From Candidatus Absconditabacterales bacterium (lineage in GTDB: Bacteria > Patescibacteriota > Gracilibacteria > Absconditabacterales > Absconditicoccaceae): DNA of 41,055 bases. Each line of letters starts with the position of its first letter. The first letter of the stretch is position 1. The translations under genes were made by a program, and so were the position numbers. This document shows positions 10,732 through 20,922 of this stretch, one piece after another. The notes beneath the pieces are model-generated. The model made no database searches. It was not told where the DNA came from and saw only the letters and a program-made list of their open reading frames with translations. The stretch spans positions 1-41,055 of the forward strand of contig JALOAF010000008.1 of the NCBI GenBank assembly GCA_023228925.1, read 5' to 3'.

Positions 10732-12817
10732 AAACTATAAAAACAAATATAAAATAATAAAAAACATTGCAATTATTGCATTCTTATTTTTATTTTTCAT
10801 AAACTTTTCTTTTTGATTTGAAATTAGCTTAAAAAATTCTTTAGATAAACTACAAAACACAATAAAGAGAAACAGTGGAATAAAAATTTGAGGAAAAGCA
10901 ATCATAGATGATATTTACAAAACATCTCTAAATAAAATACAAATCAATAATATAAATCCATTATTATCTGCTACAAGCAAAACTGTAGAACATCTAAATA
11001 CAAAGTATAGGTGTCAAATGAATGATGAGGAAATTATAGACATACTCTATTTTGCTAACCCTTCTTTCAAAAACGAATTAAAAAACAATCTAGATGATTT
11101 TGAAAAACCTAGCAAAAATAGTTTATGAATAAATTGCAATAAATTGAATACCTGTATTAGTCGTGACTTACTCAAACCTTGACAAGTTTTTAAAAACACA
11201 GTATCTTCCAATAAATCATGTCAAGAACTTGTAGAAAATACTTTTTTAAAACTTTATATGGACTCTTATTACAATGAAAATATATGAAAACAAATCATGT
11301 GAACAGATGCGTTTTGGAATAATGATTTAGATGATAGCAACTATGATTTACTAAACGATGTCTTTATGTTAGGAAAAATTCTTTTTCAAGAAATGAAAAA
11401 GCCTGCTAAAATACTTTTTTTTAATATGCCAACAATAGGGCATAATAATGTATACCAAGAACCAAAAATAAACATGACAATAGATCGGTTTTCACCATAT
11501 AATATTTTTTATAGTGATGATGAAACAATAAACATTGAAGAAAATTCATGAGCTTCAGTTCAAGAAAGTTTATGAAACAATTTATGAGCTAATTTAACAC
11601 AAATTGATATATTCACATGAAATTTATCAATATCATGAGAAATAGATAATTCTATAAAAGGCTTTATAGATTCTGTAAATATAAACTCAAATAACCCTTA
11701 TTCGTCTTTTATAGGAAACCAATGTATTTCTGGTTTTGAGTCAGAAGAATATACCGTTTTCTTTTCAAATAATTGACAAAGTCAAAGTATCGCTCCTGAG
11801 AAATATTTAGAAAGTGTAATTGAAGAGATTGAAGATCTAAACTGTAATAATGATGGTATTTGTCAAAACCGAGAATCTAATTCTTGTCCTGATTGCAAAA
11901 CCACATCTTATGACACAAATGACCCATCTAGCTTTGAAGAAATACAAACAATTTTAGAAAATGCTATAGAAAATTGAGATGAAATATTGGAAGATGATCC
12001 AGTTCTTGGTTGTTTGCAAGAATGTAGTTTACTGTCTTGTAAAACAACAGATTGTCCCAAACTAACATGTTATGCAAAATGTCTTTGTCAAACATATAGC
12101 TTTGATGCAAATCAACTAAACCTAACAAATGATAATACAACAATAACATGATTAAATAAAACAATTAGTGCTATTGGCTTAAGTAGTGATTTTTCAATAA
12201 AGTTTTGTATAATACCTGCTGTTTGAGTAGAATCAAAAAACAAAAACATTTATAACATTGCTAGTATTTTTTCTGAAATAAATGATGTATTAAATAATCT
12301 AAAAAATAGTTGAGAAATGTGAATAAATATAAAACCTAAAGAATTCTTGGAAAGCAGTAAACAGGAAAACAATTTTGCAAAACAAGCATCTTTTAGTATA
12401 AATAGTAGCACAAAACCTATGTCTTCAAACAAATCTCAAGAATGAATTGAAAAAGAACAAATAAATTTAAATACAGATCTTATGGAACACATTTTGTGAT
12501 TATCAAAAGAATATAATACAGATAAGGAAAAAAATAAATATGTTTTAATAGACGATCCATGTCAACATAAAATTTCTAGTCAAGTAAGTAATAAAGAAGA
12601 AAAAGATGCACTATTAGATTCTTGTAAAGAGGAATCAAACATGTTTACAGAGGCAAATAGTACTGACATAAATTCAGCTATGATTGAACAGAATGTAATG
12701 TTAATAAATAATGAATTTGACAATTTTATGGAAAAAAATCGTGATTTTTGGTATCAAACCAAGCTAATGTTTGATGAGCTAAAAAATATAGCTGAAAATT
12801 TAAAAAATAAAAAATAA
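10712..12817 (+). CDS. Large exported or membrane-anchored Cys-rich protein
   Basis: A 701-aa protein that I do not recognise. Residues about 15-35 are hydrophobic after a Lys/Asn-rich start: an uncleaved anchor or a signal peptide. Around residues 378-396 lies a CxxDGxCxx[CGA]ExxxCPDC motif, a small Cys module seen in exported proteins of related bacteria, usually with Trp at the CGA position. A dense cysteine block (GCLQECSLLSC, DCPKLTCYAKCLC) follows at about residues 435-465. Codon 259 is CGG, a rare codon here. The ATG at 10712 is chosen because it keeps the hydrophobic segment; it overlaps the previous gene by 20 bp. The role is unknown; context suggests it works with the two upstream exported proteins. 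Confidence 0.75.
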
Positions 12818-12953
12818 TTTAATACCACTAAAAAACAAAAACACTCAAACACTAGGTACAAATTGAATAGTTTAAACAATACTGTTTGCTTGTAAATCAA
12901 ACAAAATTTATTAGAATAAAATGAATATTTATTTTAACATTTTTTTTATAACC

Positions 12954-14441
12954 ATGAATGATAGTTATTTTTCAGAAAATGTAAGAGTAGAAACAAAACC
13001 CAAAAAACAAAAAAAATCTGTTTCAGTTTCTACACTCATAATTTCCATCGTTGCAACTATAGTTTTTGTTTTTATTATAGCCAACAAGCGATGAAAAATT
13101 GTTTCTATTTTTTGATTTGATTCTCAAGAAAAGGAACAAAACATTAGTTCACAATTGAATGTTTGAGATGAGGTATCTCTTAGTTGAATAATAGACAACA
13201 ATTGAGATATTATCAATTATACACATACTATTGAGTCTTTAGAGTTTTGAGAATTAGCCTTAAAAAGCTCCAAAATAAATCTTAACAATTATAAAAATGA
13301 AGTTTATATAGAAGGGATTGTAGAAAAAGTATATCAAGGAATACCAATTGTTTGAGTATCAATTATATACTCTTTAGACTTAAATGAAGATGAAAAACAG
13401 GATGACATCTTAGAATTAAACTATGAATCAAAATTTTTAGCAAACATCGGAATCTATTTGGATAGCGAATTTTTTCAAAAATATTCTCTGTTAAATGAAT
13501 GAGAGTGATGAATTTTAAAAATAAAAAACTCTGAAACAAATGAAATCATTAATTTAAGTTATTTTTTATGCTCCAGTTCTGACAACAACAAAAACTGTGA
13601 AAGATTTAATCAGATTTTTGTTCAATCAAATACCGAGAAATTCATAGATACTTATGGGATAAGCTATTACAAACAAACAGAAACTCAATCTCGATTTTTT
13701 TCTAATGATTCATTATTTTGATATTTTATAAATGATGTTGATGATTCTCTAACAAAAGATTTAATAAAACATATACAAATAATAAACAAAAGTTTTATTG
13801 AAAAAAACATTTTAAATAAAATAGATATCCTATGTCGAGAGTCTGGAAATTGAATCAAAAAAATAGACGAAACCAGCATTTCACTCAAAAATCAAGAGCT
13901 TTTTGTGGATATAAAATGAAACAACGAAAGCGAGTCTTTTGAATGTAAACTAAAAATAAACCCTAATTTAAAAAACATGGCAACACTTATTGAGCTAAAA
14001 TCACTTTGAGAAATAGAAAAGCAAGACACAAATGATAATAGTGAAAATAAAGATAAAATAGAAGTAAATTATGATCGAGATTCTGATGTCCCACAATTCC
14101 CAATAAACCCAGAAAAAGCATTAACTTTCACTTCTCGTAAATGATTTTCTTATGTCTTTCCTAGTAGCAATATCGCTTATGCAGCACAAAACACACAAAA
14201 AGACTTTGAACAATTGTGAGTAAATTGTTATTCAGTAATGAATGTTGTTCAATATTCTGAAAAAGAACTAGTAAATCAAAAATGAGAAGTAAAAGTATAC
14301 GAATGTAGTATAAAAGAACATTTTAAAGAATCCAAAAATTTAATTCATAAAAAAATATGAGAAAAAGAATTTGTGATAGAAATAGTAAATCCTGCATGGA
14401 TAGCATTTGCAAACAATATATGAATTAGTGTAGAATGATAA
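12954..14441 (+). CDS. Single-pass membrane protein of unknown function
   Basis: A 495-aa protein. Residues 1-23 are cytoplasmic and basic (KPKKQKK), residues 24-44 form one transmembrane helix, and the remaining ~450 residues are predicted outside. The exported part is beta-rich with many Ile/Asn/Glu and few cysteines (SYFLCSS, NCERF, LCRES, ECKL, NCYS, YECS). An in-frame ATG at 12921 would add 11 residues; 12954 is preferred because the added residues look like spacer sequence. It is the last plus-strand gene of the exported-protein cluster and ends 17 bp before the convergent membrane protein. Not recognised; a scaffold or assembly protein for the upstream exported proteins is only a guess. 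Confidence 0.72.
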
Positions 14442-14458
14442 ATCGTTATTAAAAGAAA

Positions 14459-15334
14459 CTACTCTTCTTCCATATTCACAATAATATTGTATAAATCAAA
14501 CCAAAATTTTTTGAAAAAAGCTTGTATTATAGAAATTATATATGTAATCAAAACAACAGCCACCACACCAACAACTCGTATTAGCCATTCAAAACCACGA
14601 CTAGATGCTCATCAATTTATTAAGAAATATATTAACAACATAGGAACAGATGCAAGTATAAATGCCTTGAAAAAAAACAAAAAATAAAACACTATTTGCA
14701 TAATTCGTCATTTAATAGTAACTCAAATATTGTTTATAGTTATTGAAATACTTTTTTTTATAGCTTCAAAAACTCACATATTTTCCATAACAATCAAAAA
14801 CTTTGCATACTGCCAAAAAATACTACTAAACAAAACCGTGAATCCCCAAATTACTACAAGAATTATGGCTATAGTGTTGTTTAAGACTCACAAAGTAAAT
14901 AGTCTTAATACTGTAATAGCGTATGTATAAACTCAAAAAGAAAGTGCTAAAGCATTTAATTCAAACATAGTAAAAAAATCATTAAATCATTTTCACATAG
15001 CCTTTCATGTACTGTTTTTATTGTCTTTCAAAAAGTGTATTGCTGCAGACATTCATGTTGGAAACAAAAAAACATATCATATCAAAATAATAAGCGCTAC
15101 TAATATTGCCAACCAAATTAAATGATTTGTCACAATTTCTACTCGAAAATATTTCAAAGAACTCATCAAAGACAAACCCTTATCAAATCTATATATCAAA
15201 AGATTATTTATATTATAAGCAAGCAAAATCAAAGTATAAAGTAATTTTCAAAAAGATGTATAAAACACTAATTTTATAAATTTATGATTATTTTTTATAT
15301 AGTTTTTAGATTCTTTAAATAGTTTTAATATCAT
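14459..15334 (-). CDS. Multi-pass integral membrane protein
   Basis: A 291-aa protein with about six hydrophobic helices (around residues 22-44, 72-93, 126-148, 155-174, 211-239 and 253-274) and short charged loops such as KDNKNSTGKAMGKG. The layout resembles the broad group of YihY- or GDPD-membrane-domain-like proteins, but I find no diagnostic motif, so the function stays open. It is convergent with the 495-aa membrane protein gene and divergent from the YidD-Fmt gene, with a 154-bp AT-rich spacer upstream. Confidence 0.75.
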
Positions 15335-15488
15335 TTTATCTAAATTAGATGAATTAATGTTGCTGTATAATAGTTCTTTTATAAAAATATTCAAGCAATT
15401 ATCAAAACAAAAAACAAGTATATAAATAAGAATGTTGAAAAAACTATTTATTTAGATATAAAATTAATGATTTAAAATAAAATAGACA

Positions 15489-16706
15489 ATGATCATATTA
15501 AAATTGATAGATAAAGTTTTAGCTAAATTTACAATTTTTTTGATAAGAATATATCAGTTTACAATATCACCAGACAAGTGACTGCCCTCTCTATGGCTAA
15601 AATGAAAAGTTTGCTCTCATAAACCTCATTGTAGTAATTACAGTATTAAGGTTTTAAAAAGATATTGATTTATTTCTTGAATTCCAAAAATGACAGAAAG
15701 AATTGTTGCGTGCACTCCATCAAAAGAAAAAACATATGATCCAGAATATTACAAAGTGGTGTTTTTTTCATGAGCACCAATATGAGTATCTTTTTTACAA
15801 GAGTTAAAAAATGATAAAAGATTTGATCTTGTTTGAATAGTTACAATGCCTGATGCTCCTAGTGGCAGATGAATGGAAGTAAGGGAAAATATCATAAAAA
15901 TTGAGGCCAAAAAAATTTTCAATAAAATATCCACAAAGGACGAATTTTTTCAAACTCCAAGCTCTCTTCGTTTGGATAGTAAAAAATATGGAAAAGAAGC
16001 ACAAAAGTTTCAACAATGGCTCATAGACAAAGATCCAGATTTTCTAGTAGTCATAGCTTACTGAAAAATAATACCCCAATATATTTTGGATATTCCAAAA
16101 ATTGCTCCAATCAATGTTCATGGATCACTACTTCCAAAATATCGTGGTGCTAGCCCTTTACAGTCCGTGTTTTTGAATAATGAAAAGAAAACTGGAATCA
16201 CTATTATGAAAATGGATGCCAATATGGATACAGGAAACATGATCGATATACTAAAGTTTGATATAGATTTTGATCGAAATGTAAAAGACCTTATAGACAA
16301 AATCCTTGTTAAATGACCAAAATTTTTAAACAATACTTTGCGAAATTTTGGGAAAAGACAGCTTTGAGAAGTAAAACAAAATGAAAATAAAGCAACTTAT
16401 TGTAATAAAATTGAGAAAGAAGATTGAGAAATAAATATTGAAAAAGATAGTTTAGAAAGCATTTACAATAAATATAGAGCATACTATCTATGGCCAAAAA
16501 TCTATTTTTTTGTATGAAATAACAATAAAACAAAAAGAGTTATTATAGAACACATGAAATTAGATAAAAAAATATTTGAAACAGAAAAAAAGAATAAGTT
16601 ATTCAAAGGGAATGAGCTGAATAAAGCTATACTAGAAATACAAATAAAACCAGAATGAAAAAAAATAATGGATCGAGAAAGCTTTAAAAGAGGATATTTA
16701 AAATAA
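15489..16706 (+). CDS. fmt: YidD-Fmt fusion (membrane insertion factor + methionyl-tRNA formyltransferase)
   Basis: A single 405-aa frame. Residues 1-88 match YidD, the small membrane-associated factor that aids YidC-dependent insertion: LIRIYQFTISP, C42-SHKPHC48-SNYS, RIVAC75 and DP84-85 are its conserved features in order. Residues 89-405 are a full-length methionyl-tRNA formyltransferase, which formylates initiator Met-tRNA: VVFFSGAPIGVSFL, N209-V-H211-GSLLPKYRGASP and MDTG with D247 give the catalytic Asn-His-Asp set. The join has no stop and no ATG before the Fmt domain; only GTG codons 90-91 could start a separate Fmt. Codons 263, 285 and 396 are CGA at places where Trp fits well. Both domains look intact. 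The fusion would tether formylation to the membrane (inference). Confidence 0.88.
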
Positions 16707-17056
16707 TTTACAGTATTTGGCATACAAGCTATTCTAAATGGATTGTTATGAACAAGTTATCATTCCACCTGCCAGTCATTCTATGTACTATTGTTGCAAA
16801 AAATCCATTTGCAGGCAATGGATATTTCGCCCTATGGTTCAATATGACCCAACATTGTCATTCTGAGCGTAGCGAAGAATCCATTACACATAAGTTGGCA
16901 TTTCGAAGTGCTCTACCTTACGAGAAATCTCTCTGTAATGCTTTTAGATCTCTCGCAACAATAACAAACGAGATGACACAGCACAGTCATTCCAAATAAA
17001 ACAAAATAACAAACTTCTCTTCTTAGCAAATTTTTAACCTCCTAACCCACTAAACA
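16707..17056. repeat. Intergenic cluster of palindromic elements A and B
   Basis: 16775-16848 is an element A copy (GTCATTCT at the left, AATGGATATTTC and ATATGAC at the right). 16857-16885 is the left half of a second A copy, close to consensus. 16898-16977 is element B, with complementary ends (GCATTTCGAAG and CGAGATGAC) and inner arms AGAAATC / GATCTCT. An open frame of 83 codons here is made only of repeat sequence. No gene is seen. Confidence 0.75.
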
Positions 17057-18106
17057 ATGCCTTTATCTTGGTCAATTTCAAAATCTACCATTCTACATTA
17101 TTGTAGTAAAAAGTATTACTTTTCTAGCTATTCAAATTATTTAAAAGAAGTAGATAAGTGAATACGAACTCAAGCATTATTAGCAAAAAACTTAAAAAGT
17201 ATTTACATGCGATTTGGAGAAAAAATACATGATTTGATGTCAGACTATTTACATTTAAGTAAAGACTGAATAGATAGTCCAGAAAAAATAGACGAAATAA
17301 AAAAATCTTTTATTCTACAAATGGACCAAGAATATAAAATTTCTAAAAATAAAGAATATGCAAACTATGATCCAAATATGAAATTTGGATTAACAGAACA
17401 CTATTACGGATACAATATTGATGATATTTATGAAAATGGGAAAAACAAATTATTGGAAAGTTTTGACAAGTTTTTAAATAGTGAAATAAACAAAAAGATA
17501 AAAGAATATTTTGCAGACAAATCTAATATCTTTTTTATAGAAGCAAAAGAAAAAGATTTTGAATCTATGAAAATCCAAATAAAAAACATTCCTGAATTAA
17601 TGTGAGTAGATGTCTATGCTCAGCCTGATTTTTGAATAATCACAAACAATAAAGAGTATATAATTTATGATCGAAAAAGTGGAAAAGTTCCAAACAAATC
17701 CAATGAAGAAATATCAAATCAACTAAAAATTTATGCATACAAAATATTACAAAAAATTGGAATAGAAAACATAAATAAATTGAATATAGAGGGTTTTGAG
17801 ATTTATTTAAAAAGCTTAGATAAATTTGGCTGAACAATAAGTAAAAAAGATTTAAAGGATATTGAACAAAAAATTATATCAGATGTAGCTATACAAAAAG
17901 CTTTTTTGATAGATCAAGATGTTGAAAAAAATCAACCACTAAAAAACGAACACTTTCCTAGAACAAATGATTTACAAAAATGCAGTAATTGCACTTTTTA
18001 CAAAGTTTGTGAAGAGCTAAAAAAATTTGAAAAAACAAACAATATCGAAAATAGTAATGCTACAGGTAGTAATGATGAGTATCTAGAAGAGGACTTTCCA
18101 TTCTAA
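17057..18106 (+). CDS. Cas4/AddB-like PD-(D/E)XK nuclease with Fe-S cysteines
   Basis: A 349-aa protein of the RecB/AddB/Cas4 nuclease group. Seen: an early Cys16 in HYCSKKYYF (compare CPRKYYF), G-E-K-I-H around residue 57 (the conserved His of motif I), PD190-191 followed by D205-x-K207-SGK (motifs II and III), a Gln/Tyr helix QLKIYAY (motif IV), and a C-terminal C-x2-C-x5-C (CSNCTFYKVC). One N-terminal and three C-terminal cysteines are the 4Fe-4S arrangement of AddB and Cas4. Codons 52 and 206 are CGA where relatives carry an aromatic residue, usually Trp or Tyr. No cas genes or helicase partner are adjacent, so it is probably a stand-alone repair nuclease. It is convergent with tRNA-Lys. 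Confidence 0.83.
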
Positions 18107-18125
18107 AACAATTTTTAAAACAAAA

Positions 18126-18150
18126 AAATACCATTTTTGGTATTTAATTT
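18126..18150. terminator. Bidirectional terminator between the nuclease gene and tRNA-Lys
   Basis: AAATACC (18126-18132) and GGTATTT (18139-18145) form a perfect 7-bp stem. On the minus strand a run of seven T continues from the stem, just after the tRNA-Lys 3' end. On the plus strand the T-rich tail is weaker. Confidence 0.6.
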
Positions 18151-18154
18151 ATTT

Positions 18155-18227
18155 TAGGCCAGGAGGGATTCGAACCCTCGACCACCGCCTTAAAAGGGCG
18201 TTGCTCTACCGACTGAGCTACTGGCCT
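18155..18227 (-). tRNA. tRNA-Lys (UUU)
   Basis: A 73-nt cloverleaf on the minus strand. The acceptor stem AGGCCAG pairs with CTGGCCT, the D arm is GCTC...GAGC, the anticodon loop CTTTTAA holds the anticodon TTT, and the T arm GAGGG-TTCGAAT-CCCTC is perfect. The discriminator is A and CCA is not encoded. It lies downstream of rpmB on the same strand and may be the last gene of the ribosomal-protein operon. Confidence 0.95.
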
Positions 18228-18362
18228 ATATTTTTTTCAAACTTACTCTAACTTCCACATTTTTTTGAACATTCTTTATTTCTTCGAACCATCGACCACT
18301 CCCGACTTGTCGAGATTGATTTATATTACTTCACAAAAACAAAAGCTATCATAAAGATTAGT

Positions 18363-18551
18363 TTAAATAAATCAACGCATTTTTTTGTATAATTTTGAAT
18401 TTATTTTAACTCTTATTTTAGTTCCATCATCTAAAACTACCCATTTATATATAAGATTTGGTTTAAATGTTCTTTTTGATGCTATCATGGAATGAGATCT
18501 TTTATTTCAAGATTTAGTTCATTTTCCTGTAAAGTCACATATTCTTGCCAT
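18363..18551 (-). CDS. rpmB: 50S ribosomal protein L28
   Basis: A 62-aa protein. Seen: MARICDFTGKG at the start, then GNKRSHSMIASKRTFKPNL, the diagnostic L28 core (SHS and KRxFxPN). Several of the conserved glycines are TGA codons, which is why no standard-code frame is visible. L28 binds 23S rRNA in the large subunit. The gene lies 42 bp downstream of rplY on the same strand. No extra zinc-ribbon cysteines are present beyond the first. Length is normal for short bacterial L28. Confidence 0.9.
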
Positions 18552-18593
18552 TTTTTAATTAATTGAATTATCTAAAATATATTAAATTTTGTT

Positions 18594-19253
18594 TTATTCT
18601 GATGGTGTCTCCTCTGTTGAAGAATCCCCTTTTCATTCAGTAGTTGTTTCTTCTGTGGCTTCTGCAGCAGCTTCTTTTGCTTCTTCTTCAGCAGCAGATT
18701 TTTTAAGATCTACAACCGTAACCACAGGTATTTCTCAATCTTCCTCTGACACAATTCATTCTGGAAGATTTAAATCCTTAACAAAGATAACTGTATCTAA
18801 GTCAGTAATAGCAGAAACATCCACAACAATTTCTTTTACTAGATCTTTTGGTAAAGCATTTACCATCAAATAATCTTTCAAAAGTTCAAAGTTTGCATCT
18901 CAAGATTTCACTATAGGAGACATTTCTTCTCAAGATATAACTATAGCTACTTCTGCTGACACCTTTACTCATTTTTTGATTCACAAAAAATCAATATGAA
19001 TAACTCTATCTCTTACAGGATCCAATTGAATGTCTTGTATCAACACTAGTTCATCTACTCATTCTCAAGTCAAAGTAATTGGAGTACTATATCCGGTTTG
19101 TCTATATAGTTTTACAAATTCATTTCTATCACATAATATAGATATAGGTTTTTCTAAATGTTTAGAATAAACTACAGCAGGAACCTTATCCTCCCTTCTA
19201 AGTTTTTTTACATTCTTTCATATTATATTACGAAGTTCTACATTTAATTTCAT
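18594..19253 (-). CDS. rplY: 50S ribosomal protein L25 (Ctc/TL5 type)
   Basis: A 219-aa protein of the long L25/Ctc form, which binds 5S rRNA. Residues 1-90 are the L25 N-terminal domain (LRREDKVPAVVYSKHLEKPISI, then VLIQDIQLDPVRDRVIHIDFL). Residues 95-180 are the C-terminal beta domain (VKVSAEVAIV...LPEGIVSEEDGEIPVVTV). Residues 185-219 form an acidic Ala/Glu/Thr tail common in this form. It lies between rplS and rpmB in a same-strand run, so it is probably co-transcribed with them. Confidence 0.9.
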
Positions 19254-19281
19254 GATTTAACTCTTTCAAAAAATTAAAAAA

Positions 19282-19860
19282 CTATTCTTTCTTTTCCTCT
19301 TCTCAAGATTTTTCTGATTCTACATCAGCAGTTTCTTTATTTTCAACATTTTCTTCTACGATTTTTTCAGCACTTTCTTCAACAACTTCTTTTTCAGTTT
19401 CTATTGTTTCTTGAACAACAACTTGTGTATCATTTGTTTCTATATTTATTTCTTCTTTATCTTTTTCTACTAATTCCAAACCTTCCAACAAATCCATCCC
19501 TCTATTTTCGGCAGAAATCAAACTTTTGAATCTTGCGTCTTTTCCAACCTTATCTCTAATATAATATAATTTAGATCTTCTAATTTTATAATCATCTAAC
19601 AATATAACTTTTTCAAAGTTAGGAAAAGATAATGGATAAATTTTTTCTATAGTCATTCTAGCAACCTCTCCTCTGATAGTGAATGTCCCATCAGAATGAT
19701 TTGGTTTCTTTACTTTAATTACTAATCATTTAAATTTCCAAATTCTTTTTGTATCTCATTCTCAAACATTTTCATGAATCTCCAAAAACATACCAGGCTT
19801 GATTGGCAATATATATTTAGAATGTTTTTGATGAATATTTTTTAATCTATCATAATTCAT
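19282..19860 (-). CDS. rplS: 50S ribosomal protein L19 with acidic C-terminal extension
   Basis: A 192-aa protein. Residues about 15-120 are L19: an SH3-like barrel with KPGMFLEIHE, VIKVKKPN, FTIRGEVARMTIEKIYPLSFPNFEKV, and the basic RRSKLYYIRDKVGKDARFK segment typical of L19. Residues about 135-192 are an extra Glu/Val-rich tail (repeats of VEE and ETEKE) not found in ordinary L19 of about 115 aa. L19 sits at the 30S-50S interface. The extension resembles the acidic tail of the neighbouring L25 in style. The usual trmD/rimM neighbours are absent. Confidence 0.9.
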
Positions 19861-19905
19861 TGTATAATTTTTATCAACTAATAAAAAATTTTATCTAATC
19901 AAATT

Positions 19906-20046
19906 TTATTTTTTACTATTAACAACTCTAGCTTTCCATTTCTTTTGTTGTTCCAACATTTTTCTAGTATCCATAATTACAACCTTTTCCACTCTATTTA
20001 GAGCTTTATTTAATTTTTTTTTACCCATAGTTTTCAATCTTCACAT
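19906..20046 (-). CDS. Small basic protein in the ribosomal operon
   Basis: A 46-aa Lys/Arg-rich peptide (MGRLKTMGKKKL...) whose ATG overlaps the stop of the upstream 89-aa ORF (TAATG), a typical sign of translational coupling. Downstream is rplS after 45 bp. I do not recognise it. A small ribosomal protein or ribosome-associated peptide would suit its charge and place. The coupling and absence of in-frame stops support it being real. Confidence 0.5.
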
Positions 20047-20315
20047 TATATTGCTATTTTAGAAGATAAATCTTTTAATCCTTTTCTATCCAAAGCTTCT
20101 TTAACCTGATTCATTGTAATTCAATATTTTTTCAATCTAGCCAAAGCCTTTTTTTTGGTGTCTTTTGTTCGTTTAGTTTCTCATTGAACAGATTCTTTTT
20201 TCAACACTAAAATATATCGTTCAATAGCTTTTTTATATTTTTGTCCAGACTTTTTCTTTTTCCAGTTTAGTCCGACTAAAAAACGTTTTATTTTTCTTCC
20301 ATTCGTATCTCACAT
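20046..20315 (-). CDS. Small basic protein downstream of S7
   Basis: An 89-aa, strongly basic protein (MGDTNGRKIKRFL, KKKKSGQKYKKA, then ALARLKKYGITMNQVKEALDRKGLKD). It lies 45 bp after rpsG and overlaps the 46-aa ORF by one base. In other bacteria the rpsL-rpsG pair is followed by fusA/tuf, which are missing here. I do not recognise the family. The helical Lys-rich composition fits an RNA-binding or ribosomal protein that has diverged or is specific to this lineage. Confidence 0.6.
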
Positions 20316-20360
20316 ATTACAATAGGTTTAAATTCTAAAGTATAATTTTATCTAACACAA

Positions 20361-20831
20361 TTAGTTAACATATTTTGCCATATAAGCAAAAGCTTTGTTT
20401 GCTTCAGCCATTTTATGGGTTTCTTCTTTTTTCTTAACGGCTGCTCATTGATTTGAATAAGCTGCCAACATTTCTTCTGATAATTTTTTGTACATAGGTT
20501 TTCAACTTTTTGATCTAACGGCGTCCAATATCCATCTCATAGCATAAAACAACCTTTTATTTTGTTTTACTTCTACTGGAACTTGATAAACAGAACCTCC
20601 CAATCTTTTTGATTTTACCATCATCAAAGGAGATGCATTTTCTATTGCCGTTTCCACAACTATTTGAGGATTCATGTGTCAACTAGATTTAATATCTTTT
20701 AGCATATCATTATAAATTTTTTTGGCTACGGATTTTTTACCATCTTTCATAAGATAATTGATAATCTTATCCAACTTTTCATTGGAACTTGGTAAAACGG
20801 TTTTAGCGTTTTTATTTCATTTTACTGCCAT
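20361..20831 (-). CDS. rpsG: 30S ribosomal protein S7
   Basis: A 156-aa protein of normal S7 length. Seen: LDKIINYLMKDGKKSVAKKIYNDML, then NPQIVVETAIENASPLM, VKSKRLGGSVYQVPVEV and the C-terminal ETHKMAEANKAFAYM. These are the S7 landmarks that contact 16S rRNA in the small-subunit head. Several conserved glycines are TGA. The gene lies 91 bp downstream of rpsL in the same direction, the usual str-operon order. Confidence 0.95.
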
Positions 20832-20922
20832 TTATCACAAATATAATTTAATTAAAACTATTTACATATTAGGTTGTAATACTACACAAAACTTCGAAAA
20901 AACATTTGTAGATCTTTAATTT

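Noticed and set aside
17057..18106. Cas4 of a CRISPR system
   Set aside because: The Cys and PD-(D/E)XK pattern is shared by AddB and other RecB-family nucleases, and no cas1/cas2 or array is in the window.
18589..18873. 94-aa Ser-rich open frame on the plus strand
   Set aside because: Antisense shadow of rplY; the minus-strand frame gives a full L25.
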